From Methylocystis rosea (GTDB lineage Bacteria > Pseudomonadota > Alphaproteobacteria > Rhizobiales > Beijerinckiaceae), in the NCBI RefSeq assembly GCF_003855495.1, contig NZ_CP034086.1, positions 558,001-622,000 of the forward strand: a stretch of DNA of 64,000 nucleotides, written 5' to 3'. Below are positions 28,141-36,729 of the stretch, piece by piece (positions within the stretch are counted from its first letter, which is position 1; each line of letters begins with the position of its first letter). The notes below the pieces were generated by a model. The model was given only the letters and a program-made list of their open reading frames with translations, was not told where the DNA came from and ran no database searches. A program made the position numbers and the translations under genes.

Positions 28141-28569
28141 TCAGCCGGCGGCCCAGACGTAGATGAGCGTTGCGACGAGGCCGAGCGCGGTTTGACCCAG
28201 CTCCAGGCGACCCCAAAGGTCGATGACCTTGCGTGCTTCGTGCGCCGCGTCGGCCTGGATCAGCGCCAGGATGCGATTGTTGAGCGGCACGATGGCGAGA
28301 TAGGTGTAGGGCCAGGTCGCAATCGCGATGAGCGCGCCGAAAAGCCATCTGACGTCATCGAGCTCGCGATAGGCGATGAAGCCCAAGAGGGCGGCAAGCG
28401 CGGCAAAACTTGCGAGCACAATGAAGCCGCGGTGATCGGAGGGCTCCCACTCCTTGATCAGCGCGTCGTCAGTGAGCGCAAGCCGCGCCGGCTGTTCGAC
28501 GTAATTGACATAAAGCGAGGCGCCGGTGAAAGCGCCAGCCGTCGCGAGCGCAAGCGAACCAATAATCAT
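28141..28569 (-). CDS. DUF1772 membrane protein
   Basis: A 142-residue protein with four membrane segments. The first is GSLALATAGAFTGASLYVNY followed by VEQPARLAL, then EWEPSDHRGFIVLASFAALAA, a third around WLFGALIAIATWPYTYL, and a last helix LGQTALGLVATLIYVWA. This is the DUF1772 (anthrone-oxygenase-like) pattern; bacterial members have no proven function. It stands between lpdA and the GSCFA gene on the same strand, each with a gap of about 80-90 bases. Confidence 0.85.
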   Translation of the reverse strand: MIIGSLALATAGAFTGASLYVNYVEQPARLALTDDALIKEWEPSDHRGFIVLASFAALAALLGFIAYRELDDVRWLFGALIAIATWPYTYLAIVPLNNRILALIQADAAHEARKVIDLWGRLELGQTALGLVATLIYVWAAG

Positions 28570-28648
28570 TCAAGCGTCCTTTGGCGGTCGGCATGACGCG
28601 GCGTTCCTGGCGAATCGACCCCGACCGCCGACCCGCCGCCATTGTCTC

Positions 28649-29713
28649 TTAAGCTGACTCGATCGCTTCCTCGTCGCAGACGACGCGGGAGTTGCTCTCG
28701 GCTTCAGCGGCGACGTCGATTTTCACCGCCTTCACCGCATCCTGCTCTTTTCGGCGATCGGTGAAATGGTCGAAGAACACCCTCATGGCGCGATCGACGC
28801 CATAGGGATTGATGCGTCTCGTATCCTCCCGATAGAACATCGGCACGTTGGGGGAAACCGTGGCGAGATCGTAGGATGGGAGATAGGCGATGTTCGGCCT
28901 GGCCCGGACCACCTCGTCGGCGGCGGCGCGCAAAATTGCCTTGACGGCGCAGTTCGACTCAATGACGTGCCGGTCTTCATAGGTCGCGATAATGCCGACC
29001 GGCGACACGCTCAACACGATGCGAACCTTTGGATTGACCTCGCGAATGCGGTCGACGGCGGCCATGAAGTCGCGCACGACTTCGCTGACGGTCATATTGT
29101 AGAACTCATAGACGCTCGGATCCCAGGCGCCGCCGGCGACGCCCGGCGCAAGCTGCAGGATCGCGCCGTCGGGCTTGTGGCGCCAGGTCTCGGTATGGCC
29201 GAATGTGAAAACGAAGACGTCCATCGTCTCAAGCATGTGGCGGACCGCGGCGAGATGCCGCTCGCGATCGGCGCGCATGTCGTCGACAGTCGCGTATCCG
29301 TCGGGCTCGATGCGCGGCCGGAACGGATCGACGACGCGGCCGTCCTCCGGCCGGTTCCAGTGATCGAGCTGCGGCGTGAAACGTCCATAGGCGCGTTCGA
29401 TCAATTGCAGCAGCTGCGCGGTCGTGTAGAGATTGCCGTAGCGGCAGGAATACATTGAGTAGTTGCGGCGCAGCGCCTCATCCGCGGACATGCCCGCCGG
29501 CGGCTGCTCGGCGAGGTAATAATGGAATCCGCTCGCCTGCAGGCCCATGGCGATCTCCTGCGCGAAGCAGCTGCCGCCCGTCGCGACTTTGTCCTGCGGC
29601 GAAATCTTGAAAGGCGTGCGAATGATCGGATCGAGCGCGAAGGGCGGCAGCGAGGTCACCGCCTTGCGCCAAAAGCGATGGTCGGGTAGGGAGCTATAGG
29701 GGTTCTCCGCCAT
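28649..29713 (-). CDS. GSCFA-domain protein
   Basis: A 354-residue protein beginning MAENPYSSLPDHRFWRKAV with the name-giving GGSCFAQEIAMGLQASGF near residues 47-64. FTFGHTETW and VSPVGIIATYEDRHVIESN follow; these are SGNH/GDSL-esterase-like blocks. GSCFA proteins are probable carbohydrate or lipid esterases or acyltransferases of unknown substrate. ATG 29713 follows AAAGGAGT at eight bases, decisive against the open frame upstream. It is divergent from a WcbI-type gene of the same superfamily, 150 bases away, so the two may share a control region. Confidence 0.88.
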   Translation of the reverse strand: MAENPYSSLPDHRFWRKAVTSLPPFALDPIIRTPFKISPQDKVATGGSCFAQEIAMGLQASGFHYYLAEQPPAGMSADEALRRNYSMYSCRYGNLYTTAQLLQLIERAYGRFTPQLDHWNRPEDGRVVDPFRPRIEPDGYATVDDMRADRERHLAAVRHMLETMDVFVFTFGHTETWRHKPDGAILQLAPGVAGGAWDPSVYEFYNMTVSEVVRDFMAAVDRIREVNPKVRIVLSVSPVGIIATYEDRHVIESNCAVKAILRAAADEVVRARPNIAYLPSYDLATVSPNVPMFYREDTRRINPYGVDRAMRVFFDHFTDRRKEQDAVKAVKIDVAAEAESNSRVVCDEEAIESA

Positions 29714-29863
29714 GGTCGCACTCCTTTCTGATCCGGCCGATGGTCGCGGATCGAGCTTTTCCCGCGTCGTTCGCGAGCCGCCCTCTGGCGTCGCAACATA
29801 AACGGCGCCCGACCGCTTGTCACCCGGCGGCGCCGCTGAGAACGCCCGCGCCGTCGCCAATCC

Positions 29864-30925
29864 ATGAAAGACCGCATGTTAACGCAGGTTGACAGACAGA
29901 TTCTAAAATCCTGGCGGCAATACGCCGTCGAGCCGCGGCTCGCGAAGATCACCGGCCGCGTCATGCGCAACACCGGGCCGCGGATCGCCATCATCGGCAA
30001 TTGCCAGAGTTTCGGCGTCGCCTATGCGATGAAAGTGCTCGATCCGAGCGCGACCGTCGACCATTTTTCGATGATCGCCCGCGCCCGCTCGACGATGGGC
30101 CTCTTCGCCAAGACGCTGGAGACTTACGACTACGTCTTCTCGCATGACTTTCTTGACGGTCATGTGCGCGGCGGCGGTTCAGAAGAATTATGCAAGCGCC
30201 TGCCGAAGACGATGATCTTTCCTGCGATCACCTTTGCGGCCTTTCATCCCGATCTCGTCTATATTCACGATCTGTCGCGCATGCACGGTTTCGTTTGCGG
30301 GCCGATCGGTCCCTACCATTCGGCGATCGCACTTTTCGCCTATCGCAAAGGCTTGTCGGTCGAGATGGCGAACGCGCTCTTCAACGAGAACGTCTTTGAC
30401 GCGCTCGGCTATTTCGACATGTGGAACGACGCGTCGCGCGAACTGGTCGATGGTACGCGCGACAGATATGGCCTCGATCTTTCGGCCGAGCTGATGAACT
30501 GGTCGCGCCGCGGCGTCTTCATGTACAGCACCGTGCATCCGATGAGCTTTGTGCTGTTCGATCTCTCCAAGAAACTGTTCGAGACGGTCGGACTGAAGCC
30601 GCGGACGGTGAATTTCAACTATTACGCCATTCATGATCTCGCGCGCAGCGAGATCTTCCCGATCTATCCATCAATCGCGAAGCGATATGGGGCGCAGGGC
30701 GGCTATATGTTCAAGCTGCAGAACCACCATATATCGACGACGGTAGGCGATTTCCTGACGTTGCCGCAGTACATCGCGTCCTGCTACAAGATCTATAGCG
30801 GCCACGATCCCTCGCAGCTTAGCAATCCGCGCGTCGACGCATGGCTCGCCGACGAGGCGACGAGCGGATTGCTGATGAGGTTGGCGCGCGAGAATTTCGT
30901 CGCGGGCCTCACGCCTACGCTGTAA
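29864..30925 (+). CDS. WcbI-like polysaccharide/acyl-transfer protein
   Basis: A 353-residue protein. IAIIGNCQSFGVAYAMKVL near residues 41-59 is the WcbI-domain start, followed by YDYVFSHDFLDG and FPAITFAAFHPDLVYI. WcbI is a putative acetyltransferase or esterase in Burkholderia capsule synthesis that binds CoA in vitro. Here the C-terminal half (RRGVFMYSTVHPMSFVLFDL) is conserved-looking but unassigned. It is divergent from the GSCFA gene and is followed by a family C repeat. Confidence 0.82.
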   Translation: MKDRMLTQVDRQILKSWRQYAVEPRLAKITGRVMRNTGPRIAIIGNCQSFGVAYAMKVLDPSATVDHFSMIARARSTMGLFAKTLETYDYVFSHDFLDGHVRGGGSEELCKRLPKTMIFPAITFAAFHPDLVYIHDLSRMHGFVCGPIGPYHSAIALFAYRKGLSVEMANALFNENVFDALGYFDMWNDASRELVDGTRDRYGLDLSAELMNWSRRGVFMYSTVHPMSFVLFDLSKKLFETVGLKPRTVNFNYYAIHDLARSEIFPIYPSIAKRYGAQGGYMFKLQNHHISTTVGDFLTLPQYIASCYKIYSGHDPSQLSNPRVDAWLADEATSGLLMRLARENFVAGLTPTL

Positions 30926-30934
30926 GCTGCTTGC

Positions 30935-31033
30935 GTCATTCCGGACGCGCGCAAAGCGCGCGATCGGGAGCAAGACCAGCGCGCTTGGATCGGTCTGGAT
31001 TCCCGGTCAGCCCTTTGGCCTGCCGGGAATGAC
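30935..31033. repeat. Intergenic repeat family C
   Basis: Starts GTCATTCCGGACGCGCGCAA and ends GGCCTGCCGGGAATGAC, with the internal TCTGGATTCCCGGTCAG typical of the family. It occupies the gap between the convergent WcbI-like and methyltransferase genes. Confidence 0.8.
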
Positions 31034-31059
31034 ACGGCCCAAATGCACCGATATCCGTA

Positions 31060-31899
31060 CTATTTCCAGCGCGTGTCGAATTTCGCGAGATTGAACGGCG
31101 GCTTATAGGGATGCAGCGGATTTTCGCCGCTGAACGGCTTCACCACGGTGAGAATGCGCTCGCGATGTTTCAGGGGCGGGAAGCCTGAAGGATCCAGCGC
31201 CCCCGTGAAGCCGAAAAGATGCGCCGGATCGACATTGACCTTGAACGCCGGCGGCGGACGCATCCAGCTCTGCGCGACGACATCCATATAGGTTGTCTTC
31301 AGCATGTGGTTGAGGCCCCACTGCGTCGGCACGAAGCACGACTTCGACGAATCCGACATGTCCCAATAAAAAGTGTCGGGTCGCAATTCGAGCGTCGCGT
31401 CGCCTTCGAAAATCGCGATTGATCCTTCGTGCATGAGATGCCGCACTTCGGCGAATCCCGCGAAGGGGTCGACAAGGTGGTAGTAGACGCCGAGACAGAT
31501 GATGATGTCGAAGGTCTCATTGAGCTTCGAGGCTTCGTAGATCGAAACGTTCTGATTGATCTCGACGTTGGATTTCAAAAGCTTCTTGGCGAGGCGCAGC
31601 CCCGCGCCGCTCGCCCAGTTCTGGCTCACGTCGTCGGTGGCGACAACGCGCTTGGCGCCCCGCCGCTCGGCGTAAAAGCTCCAGAAACCGTCCCAGCAGC
31701 CGATTTCGAGCACGCTCTTGCCGGCGAAATCGATCTTGTCGAGCTCGCTCTCGATGAAGCGCCAGATGCGGCGGTGATCGTCGGCTTGCGACACGCTGAG
31801 GGCGCGCAGCCCGTTTCCGAAATCGAACTCATGATACCAATGAATGGCGTCAATTTCTTTTTGCAGCGCTTCGCGCGAGGCTGCGTCCTGCACGTCCAT
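31060..31899 (-). CDS. SAM-dependent methyltransferase (DUF1698/CmoB-like)
   Basis: A 279-residue protein starting MDVQDAASREALQKEIDAI. The SAM-binding motif I is VLEIGCWDGFWSFYAERRG, followed by VVATD (ribose-binding Asp) and IIICLGVYYHLVDPFAGF. This matches the TIGR04290/DUF1698 type of small-molecule or tRNA methyltransferases; the substrate cannot be stated. ATG 31899 follows AAGGAA by six bases. It lies downstream of phaZ on the same strand, 76 bases away. Confidence 0.85.
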   Translation of the reverse strand: MDVQDAASREALQKEIDAIHWYHEFDFGNGLRALSVSQADDHRRIWRFIESELDKIDFAGKSVLEIGCWDGFWSFYAERRGAKRVVATDDVSQNWASGAGLRLAKKLLKSNVEINQNVSIYEASKLNETFDIIICLGVYYHLVDPFAGFAEVRHLMHEGSIAIFEGDATLELRPDTFYWDMSDSSKSCFVPTQWGLNHMLKTTYMDVVAQSWMRPPPAFKVNVDPAHLFGFTGALDPSGFPPLKHRERILTVVKPFSGENPLHPYKPPFNLAKFDTRWK

Positions 31900-31975
31900 C
31901 GAATGTTCCTTGGATGATTGGGTCGGGCGCGCGAAAGCGCCCAGTCTAATCGCGGCGAGGGCGCAGAGTTTGCCT

Positions 31976-33277
31976 TTATTCCGCGCTCCACGCAAGGCGA
32001 GGACGCGTCGTCGCTAAACCGTCGACACTCTCCATGTCGGCCGCGAATGCGCGAATGCGCGGCGCAATCTCGTCGCGAAAGCGCGAGCCGTTGAAGACGC
32101 CGTAATGGCCGACGCCTTTCTGCACATAATGGCGTTTCCGGGCGGCAGGAATATTGGCGCAGAGATCCAGCGCGGCTTCGGTCTGGCCGACGCCGGAAAT
32201 GTCGTCTTTTTCACCCTCGACCGCAAAGAGCGCGGTGCGGCTGATTGCTTTGAGGTCGATGAGATTGTCCCGGTGGCGCAACAGGCCGAGCGGCACCTCG
32301 TGGCGGACGAAGATGCGATCCACGGTTTGCAGATAGAATTCTGCCGTCAGATCCATGACCGCGAGATATTCGTCGTAAAAATCGCGGTGTTTTTCGGCGG
32401 AGTCGCCGTCCCCCTCGACGAGATGGTTGAACATTTCGAAATGGGCCGAGACATGGCGCTCGAAATTCATCGACATGAAGCCGGAGAGCTGCAGAAAGCC
32501 CGGATAGACTTGGCGTCCCATGCCCGCGTGCGGAAACGGCACGGTGTGAATGCAATGGCTGCGGAACCAATCCATTCCGCGCTGCTGCGCCAGCTTGTTG
32601 ACAGCCGTCGGATTCACCCTTGTGTCGATGGGGCCGCCGACCAGCACCATGGATTCGGGGACGTCAGGATCATTGTCCGCCTCCATGGCGGCGATCGCGC
32701 AGATGAGCGGCACCGAGGCCTGACAGACGCCTAGCGTATGCAAGGGCGTTTCAGGACCGTTCATGGCAAGGAAACGCATGATTTCGCTGAGATAATCGAT
32801 GTAATCATCGAGGTCGAACGAGCCGTCGACGAGCGGCACCGTGCGTGCGTCGCTCCAATCCGTGATGTAGACGTCGTAGGTCGGCAGGAACGCCTCGACC
32901 GTGCCGCGCAGCAGCGTGGCGTAGTGGCCGGACATCGGCGCGACAATCAGCAATTTCGACTGTCGGGGTGCCGGACCAGTAAACAGCCGCTTGAAATGCA
33001 GCAGGCCGCAAAACGGACGGCTCCAGACAACCTCCTCGACGATCTCGACCTCGGCGCCGTCGACAACCGTCGTGTCCAGGCCGAACAAGGGTTTGCCGTA
33101 GCGGCGGGTCATGCGCTCGAACAGTTCCGCCGAGGCGGCGACGTTGCGGCCGAACGACGTGTGATGCAGCGGATTGAGCGGATTCTTCATCGCGTGCAAC
33201 ATCGCGTCCGTCGCCGCCCGCGCCGGCGCGAAAGCCAAGTGCAACATTTCGTAGAGCTGGTACGACATACGGTCCAT
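31976..33277 (-). CDS. phaZ: Intracellular polyhydroxyalkanoate depolymerase
   Basis: Mobilises stored PHB granules in the cytoplasm. The 433-residue protein matches the intracellular PhaZ family: MSYQLYEMLHLAFAPARA near the start, APMSGHYATLLRGTVEAFLP, the nucleophile Cys in LGVCQASVPLICA, an acid residue in VEGEKDDISGVGQ and the catalytic His in GVGHYGVFNG. No signal peptide. ATG 33277 has GGGGAG ten bases upstream and gives MDRMSYQL; an ATG nine bases on is possible. Confidence 0.94.
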   Translation of the reverse strand: MDRMSYQLYEMLHLAFAPARAATDAMLHAMKNPLNPLHHTSFGRNVAASAELFERMTRRYGKPLFGLDTTVVDGAEVEIVEEVVWSRPFCGLLHFKRLFTGPAPRQSKLLIVAPMSGHYATLLRGTVEAFLPTYDVYITDWSDARTVPLVDGSFDLDDYIDYLSEIMRFLAMNGPETPLHTLGVCQASVPLICAIAAMEADNDPDVPESMVLVGGPIDTRVNPTAVNKLAQQRGMDWFRSHCIHTVPFPHAGMGRQVYPGFLQLSGFMSMNFERHVSAHFEMFNHLVEGDGDSAEKHRDFYDEYLAVMDLTAEFYLQTVDRIFVRHEVPLGLLRHRDNLIDLKAISRTALFAVEGEKDDISGVGQTEAALDLCANIPAARKRHYVQKGVGHYGVFNGSRFRDEIAPRIRAFAADMESVDGLATTRPRLAWSAE

Positions 33278-33429
33278 TTTTACGCTTCTCCCCGCCACCC
33301 CCGTCGCAGCCGCCGCGCTGCGTTCATGCTGCACCGCACAATCTAACTAATAACACATTCAAGATGGGCAACATTAGAAATCTGGCGAGCAGAGCTGTGG
33401 CGCCATGGACCTGAAAATTTGCAGTTCTG

Positions 33430-34392
33430 TCATACTCTCGCAGCCAAGGCCCCGACTGCAAGCGAAAACCAGAGCGTGGCGACTGAAATCTCATAGAGCG
33501 CCAAAGCGCGGCGAATATCCGCCGCATTGGCCTCGCGCCTGCCGTCGCCCAGACTCGCGCCCTCCACCGCTTCAGCCCCGCCGTAGGATCGGGGACCGCC
33601 GAGCTTGAGGCCAAGAGCGCCGGCAGCCGCGGCTTCGGGCCAGCCGGCGTTGGGAGAGGCGTGCTTTGGCGCATCACGCCAGGCCGCCGCCAGGGCCTTG
33701 GCCGGAGAGGCGTCCTTCATCGCCAAGGCGCCGATCGCCAGCAGGCCCGCAGCCGCGCGCGCGGGGAGAACATTCATCAGATCGTCGCAGCGGGCCGCGG
33801 CCCAGCCGAAGGCGAGATAGCGCGCCGACTTATGGCCGATCATGCTGTCGGCGGTGTTGACCATCTTATAAGCCAGCGCGCCTGGCAGGCCGAAGAACGC
33901 GAGCCAGAGCGCCGGCGCGACGACGCCGTCGGAGAAATTCTCGGCAAGGCTCTCGATGGCGGCGCGGGCGACGCCGGATTGATCGAGCGCCGATACGTCG
34001 CGTCCGACGATTTTCGCCACCGCCGCCCGGCCGTCTTCCACCGAAATCGCCAGAGCCTCCGCGACCGCGGCGACATGCGCATGCAGGCTGCGCTGCGCCA
34101 GAAGGCTGGATGCAACGACAGCGAGCGCCATCCAGCCGAGCGGAAGCGCGAGCGCCGCGCGTTCGATCAGCGCGCCGCTCCCAACGGCGATGACAAGAAG
34201 CGCCACGAGAGCGACGGCGCCTTTCGACCGCCGAAGCGCGAAGGTATCGCCCTCACGGTTCAGCCCTCGGTCGAGCGCGGCGATCAGCGCGCCCATCCAG
34301 GTCACCGGATGGCCGATCCTGCGAAAAATCGCGTCCGGATAGCCGGCGCCCGCCTCGATGGCGAGCGCCAGAAGCGCAACGCCGAAATTCAC
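33430..34392 (-). CDS. cobD: Adenosylcobinamide-phosphate synthase CobD/CbiB
   Basis: Membrane enzyme that attaches the aminopropanol arm to adenosylcobyrate in B12 synthesis. A 320-residue protein with four or five hydrophobic segments and signatures PVTWMGALIAALDR, AESLAENFSDGVVAPALWLAFFGLPGA (read in two parts) and KMVNTADSMIGH. Its start overlaps the stop of the upstream PEBP-like gene by four bases. cbiD and cobU/P are divergently encoded 650 bases away, forming a small cobalamin locus. Confidence 0.95.
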   Translation of the reverse strand: MNFGVALLALAIEAGAGYPDAIFRRIGHPVTWMGALIAALDRGLNREGDTFALRRSKGAVALVALLVIAVGSGALIERAALALPLGWMALAVVASSLLAQRSLHAHVAAVAEALAISVEDGRAAVAKIVGRDVSALDQSGVARAAIESLAENFSDGVVAPALWLAFFGLPGALAYKMVNTADSMIGHKSARYLAFGWAAARCDDLMNVLPARAAAGLLAIGALAMKDASPAKALAAAWRDAPKHASPNAGWPEAAAAGALGLKLGGPRSYGGAEAVEGASLGDGRREANAADIRRALALYEISVATLWFSLAVGALAARV

Positions 34393-34946
34393 CGTCCAAA
34401 AAGCGCGGTGATCGAGGCTTTGGCCAGCGCATTCTGATTGATGGTGAAGCCGGCGACGGCGGTGCGGCCATGCGCGGCGTCGCCGAGCTTTTCGGTCTTG
34501 AGCGCGTAGACGGTGAAAACGTAACGGTGCGGCTTGCCGGGCGGCGGGCAGGGGCCGCCATAGGCCTTGTCGCCAAAGTCCGTCTCCAGTTGCTGCGCGC
34601 CTGACGGCAGGTTTTTTCCCGAAGCGTCGCCGGCGCCCCGCTTCAAGCCGCGCGCGTCGGCCGGAATGTCGACGACGAGCCAGTGCCAGAAGCCGGCGCC
34701 GCCCGTCGGCGCATCGGGGTCATGCACAAGGACGGCGAAACTCTTCGTTCCCGGAGGCGGGTCGCTCCAATTGAGCTCCGGCGAGAGATTCTCACCGGTG
34801 CAGCTCATGGAATCATAGACATGCTTCATGTCGATCGTCTTGCCTTCGGCGATGTCGGGGCTTGTGAGCTCGAACGCCTGGGCGCCGCGCGAGTCGGCGG
34901 CGGCCAGCGCAATGAGACCGAGAAAGGATGAAACGCTGCGCAACAT
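34389..34946 (-). CDS. Exported PEBP/YbhB-family protein
   Basis: A 185-residue protein of the phosphatidylethanolamine-binding/Raf-kinase-inhibitor-like family. After a signal peptide (SFLGLIALAAADSRGAQA), it has YDSMSCTGENLSPELNW, HDPDAPTGGAGFWHWLV and GPCPPPGKPHRYVFTVYAL, the ligand-pocket blocks. Bacterial PEBPs have no general known role. Overlap with cobD suggests co-transcription rather than a role in B12. Confidence 0.92.
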   Translation of the reverse strand: MLRSVSSFLGLIALAAADSRGAQAFELTSPDIAEGKTIDMKHVYDSMSCTGENLSPELNWSDPPPGTKSFAVLVHDPDAPTGGAGFWHWLVVDIPADARGLKRGAGDASGKNLPSGAQQLETDFGDKAYGGPCPPPGKPHRYVFTVYALKTEKLGDAAHGRTAVAGFTINQNALAKASITALFGR

Positions 34947-35038
34947 GTAAGCGTGCTCCTCAAATCTGGAAATCGCCGCATCTTTAGCGGATCGGCGCGC
35001 CGGTGTCGCGCGCTCGCGCTTCGCGGTAAAGAGGGCGC

Positions 35039-36148
35039 ATGAGCGATGCGGGAAGTGGGCGTCCTTTGCGCCGCGGCTGGACGACGGGCGCCTGCGCGAC
35101 CGCCGCGACGCGCGCCGCCTTCGAGGCGCTGATGACGGACGCGCCGCCTCCCGATCCGGTCGAGATCGCGTTGCCGTCGGGAAAGCGCGTCGCCTTCGCG
35201 CTGGCGACCTTTGAACGCGGCGAGGATTTCGCCCGCGCCGGCGTGGTTAAGGACGCCGGCGACGATCCGGACGTCACCCACGGCGCCCTGATATGCGCGC
35301 AAGTGCGCCGCGGCGCTCCCGGCGCGGGCGTGCGGTTTTTCGCGGGCGAGGGCGTCGGCGTCGTGACGCGCCCGGGGCTTCCGCTGGCGCCCGGCGAGCC
35401 GGCGATCAATCCCACGCCCCGTAAGATGATGGTTGAAACGATCATCGAGGCGAGCGCGAAGATCGGGGTCGGCGCGGACGCCGACATCGAAATTTCGGTC
35501 CCCGGCGGCGAGGAATTGGCCAAGCACACGCTCAACGGCCGACTGGGGATCATCGGCGGACTCTCCATTCTCGGCACGACCGGCATCGTTACGCCCTTTT
35601 CCTGCGCCGCCTGGATCGACAGCATCCATCGCGGCGTCGATGTGGCGCGCGCCAGCGGCCTGACCCATGTCGCCGGCACAACGGGCTCGACCTCCGAGGC
35701 GGCGGTGAAGCGGCTTCATGATCTGCCGGAGACGTCCCTCATTGAAATGGGCGATTTTGTCGGCGGACTGTTGAAATATCTTCGCACCCATCCGGTCGCG
35801 CGCGTCACGATCGGCGGCGGCTTCGCCAAGATGACCAAGCTCGCGCAAGGGCGGCTCGATCTGCATTCGGGGCGCTCGAGCGTGGATTTTGCGCGGCTCG
35901 CTAACATCGCGCGCGAGGTCGGCGCGGGCGAAGAGATTGCCGCGCTCATCGAGCGCGCCAACAGCGCGCTCGAAGCTTTGCAGATCGGACAAAGCGCCGG
36001 AATCGATCTTTCGGCGCCGGTCGCGCGCGCCGCGTGGAAAACCGCGGCGCGCGCTCTGGATACGGCGGACAGCGAATTGGAGATCATCATATTCGACCGC
36101 GAGGGCGCTCTGCTCGCCCGCACGCCGTTCCAAAGAGCCCAGACATGA
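35039..36148 (+). CDS. cbiD: Cobalt-precorrin-5B C1-methyltransferase CbiD
   Basis: C1-methylation of the corrin ring in B12 synthesis. The 369-residue protein starts RRGWTTGACATAATRAAFEAL, the CbiD hallmark, and continues NPTPRKMMVETIIE, GGLSILGTTGIVTPFS and HVAGTTGSTSEAA. CbiD is usually linked to the anaerobic (cobalt-first) route, but many alphaproteobacteria with mixed cob/cbi sets carry it. The stop overlaps the start of cobU/P by four bases. Confidence 0.95.
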   Translation: MSDAGSGRPLRRGWTTGACATAATRAAFEALMTDAPPPDPVEIALPSGKRVAFALATFERGEDFARAGVVKDAGDDPDVTHGALICAQVRRGAPGAGVRFFAGEGVGVVTRPGLPLAPGEPAINPTPRKMMVETIIEASAKIGVGADADIEISVPGGEELAKHTLNGRLGIIGGLSILGTTGIVTPFSCAAWIDSIHRGVDVARASGLTHVAGTTGSTSEAAVKRLHDLPETSLIEMGDFVGGLLKYLRTHPVARVTIGGGFAKMTKLAQGRLDLHSGRSSVDFARLANIAREVGAGEEIAALIERANSALEALQIGQSAGIDLSAPVARAAWKTAARALDTADSELEIIIFDREGALLARTPFQRAQT

Positions 36149-36675
36149 GCGAAAATCCGCATCTTACCCTTGTGCTCGGCGGCGCGCGTTCAGGCAAAAG
36201 CGCATATGCGGAGAGTCTCATCGTCACGCATCCGTCGCCCTGGACCTATATTGCGACGGCGGACATTCTGGATGAGGAAATGCGCGCGCGCGTCGACGCG
36301 CATCGCGCAAGACGCGGCGAGGACTGGCGCACGGTCGAAGCGGCGCAGGCGCTCGTCGACGCGATTCGCGAGGCGCCGGTCGATGGACCGTTGCTGATCG
36401 ACTGTCTCACGCTCTGGCTGAGCAATCGGCTGCTTGGCGGCGCCGATCTTTCACGCGATCGCGCCGCGCTTGTTGATGCGTTGTCATCACGTTCGGCGGC
36501 GACTGTCGCCGTCTCGTCCGAGGTTGGTTTGTCCATCGTGCCCGACAATGCGCTGGCGCGTTGTTTTCGGGATGCGGCAGGCGAATTGCATCAGGCTATT
36601 TCCCGGAGTGCGGGACGGGTCGTCCTCGTCGTCGCAGGCAATCCGCTGACGGTTAAGGGGCCGCCGATCATGTGA
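36145..36675 (+). CDS. cobU: Adenosylcobinamide kinase/guanylyltransferase CobU/CobP
   Basis: Bifunctional kinase and GMP-transferase that prepares adenosylcobinamide for nucleotide-loop attachment. The 176-residue protein has the P-loop LVLGGARSGKSAYAES (residues 8-23), WTYIATADILDEEM, HRARRGEDWRTVEA with the GMP-accepting His, and LLIDCLTLWLSN. It is translationally coupled to cbiD (ATGA). Together with cobD this gives three B12 genes near 34-37 kb. Confidence 0.95.
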   Translation: MSENPHLTLVLGGARSGKSAYAESLIVTHPSPWTYIATADILDEEMRARVDAHRARRGEDWRTVEAAQALVDAIREAPVDGPLLIDCLTLWLSNRLLGGADLSRDRAALVDALSSRSAATVAVSSEVGLSIVPDNALARCFRDAAGELHQAISRSAGRVVLVVAGNPLTVKGPPIM

Positions 36676-36729
36676 TCATTTCCCCCCTCGCCGCTAAAGC
36701 TTCGCTACACAATTTTAGAGGAGAAGTTC

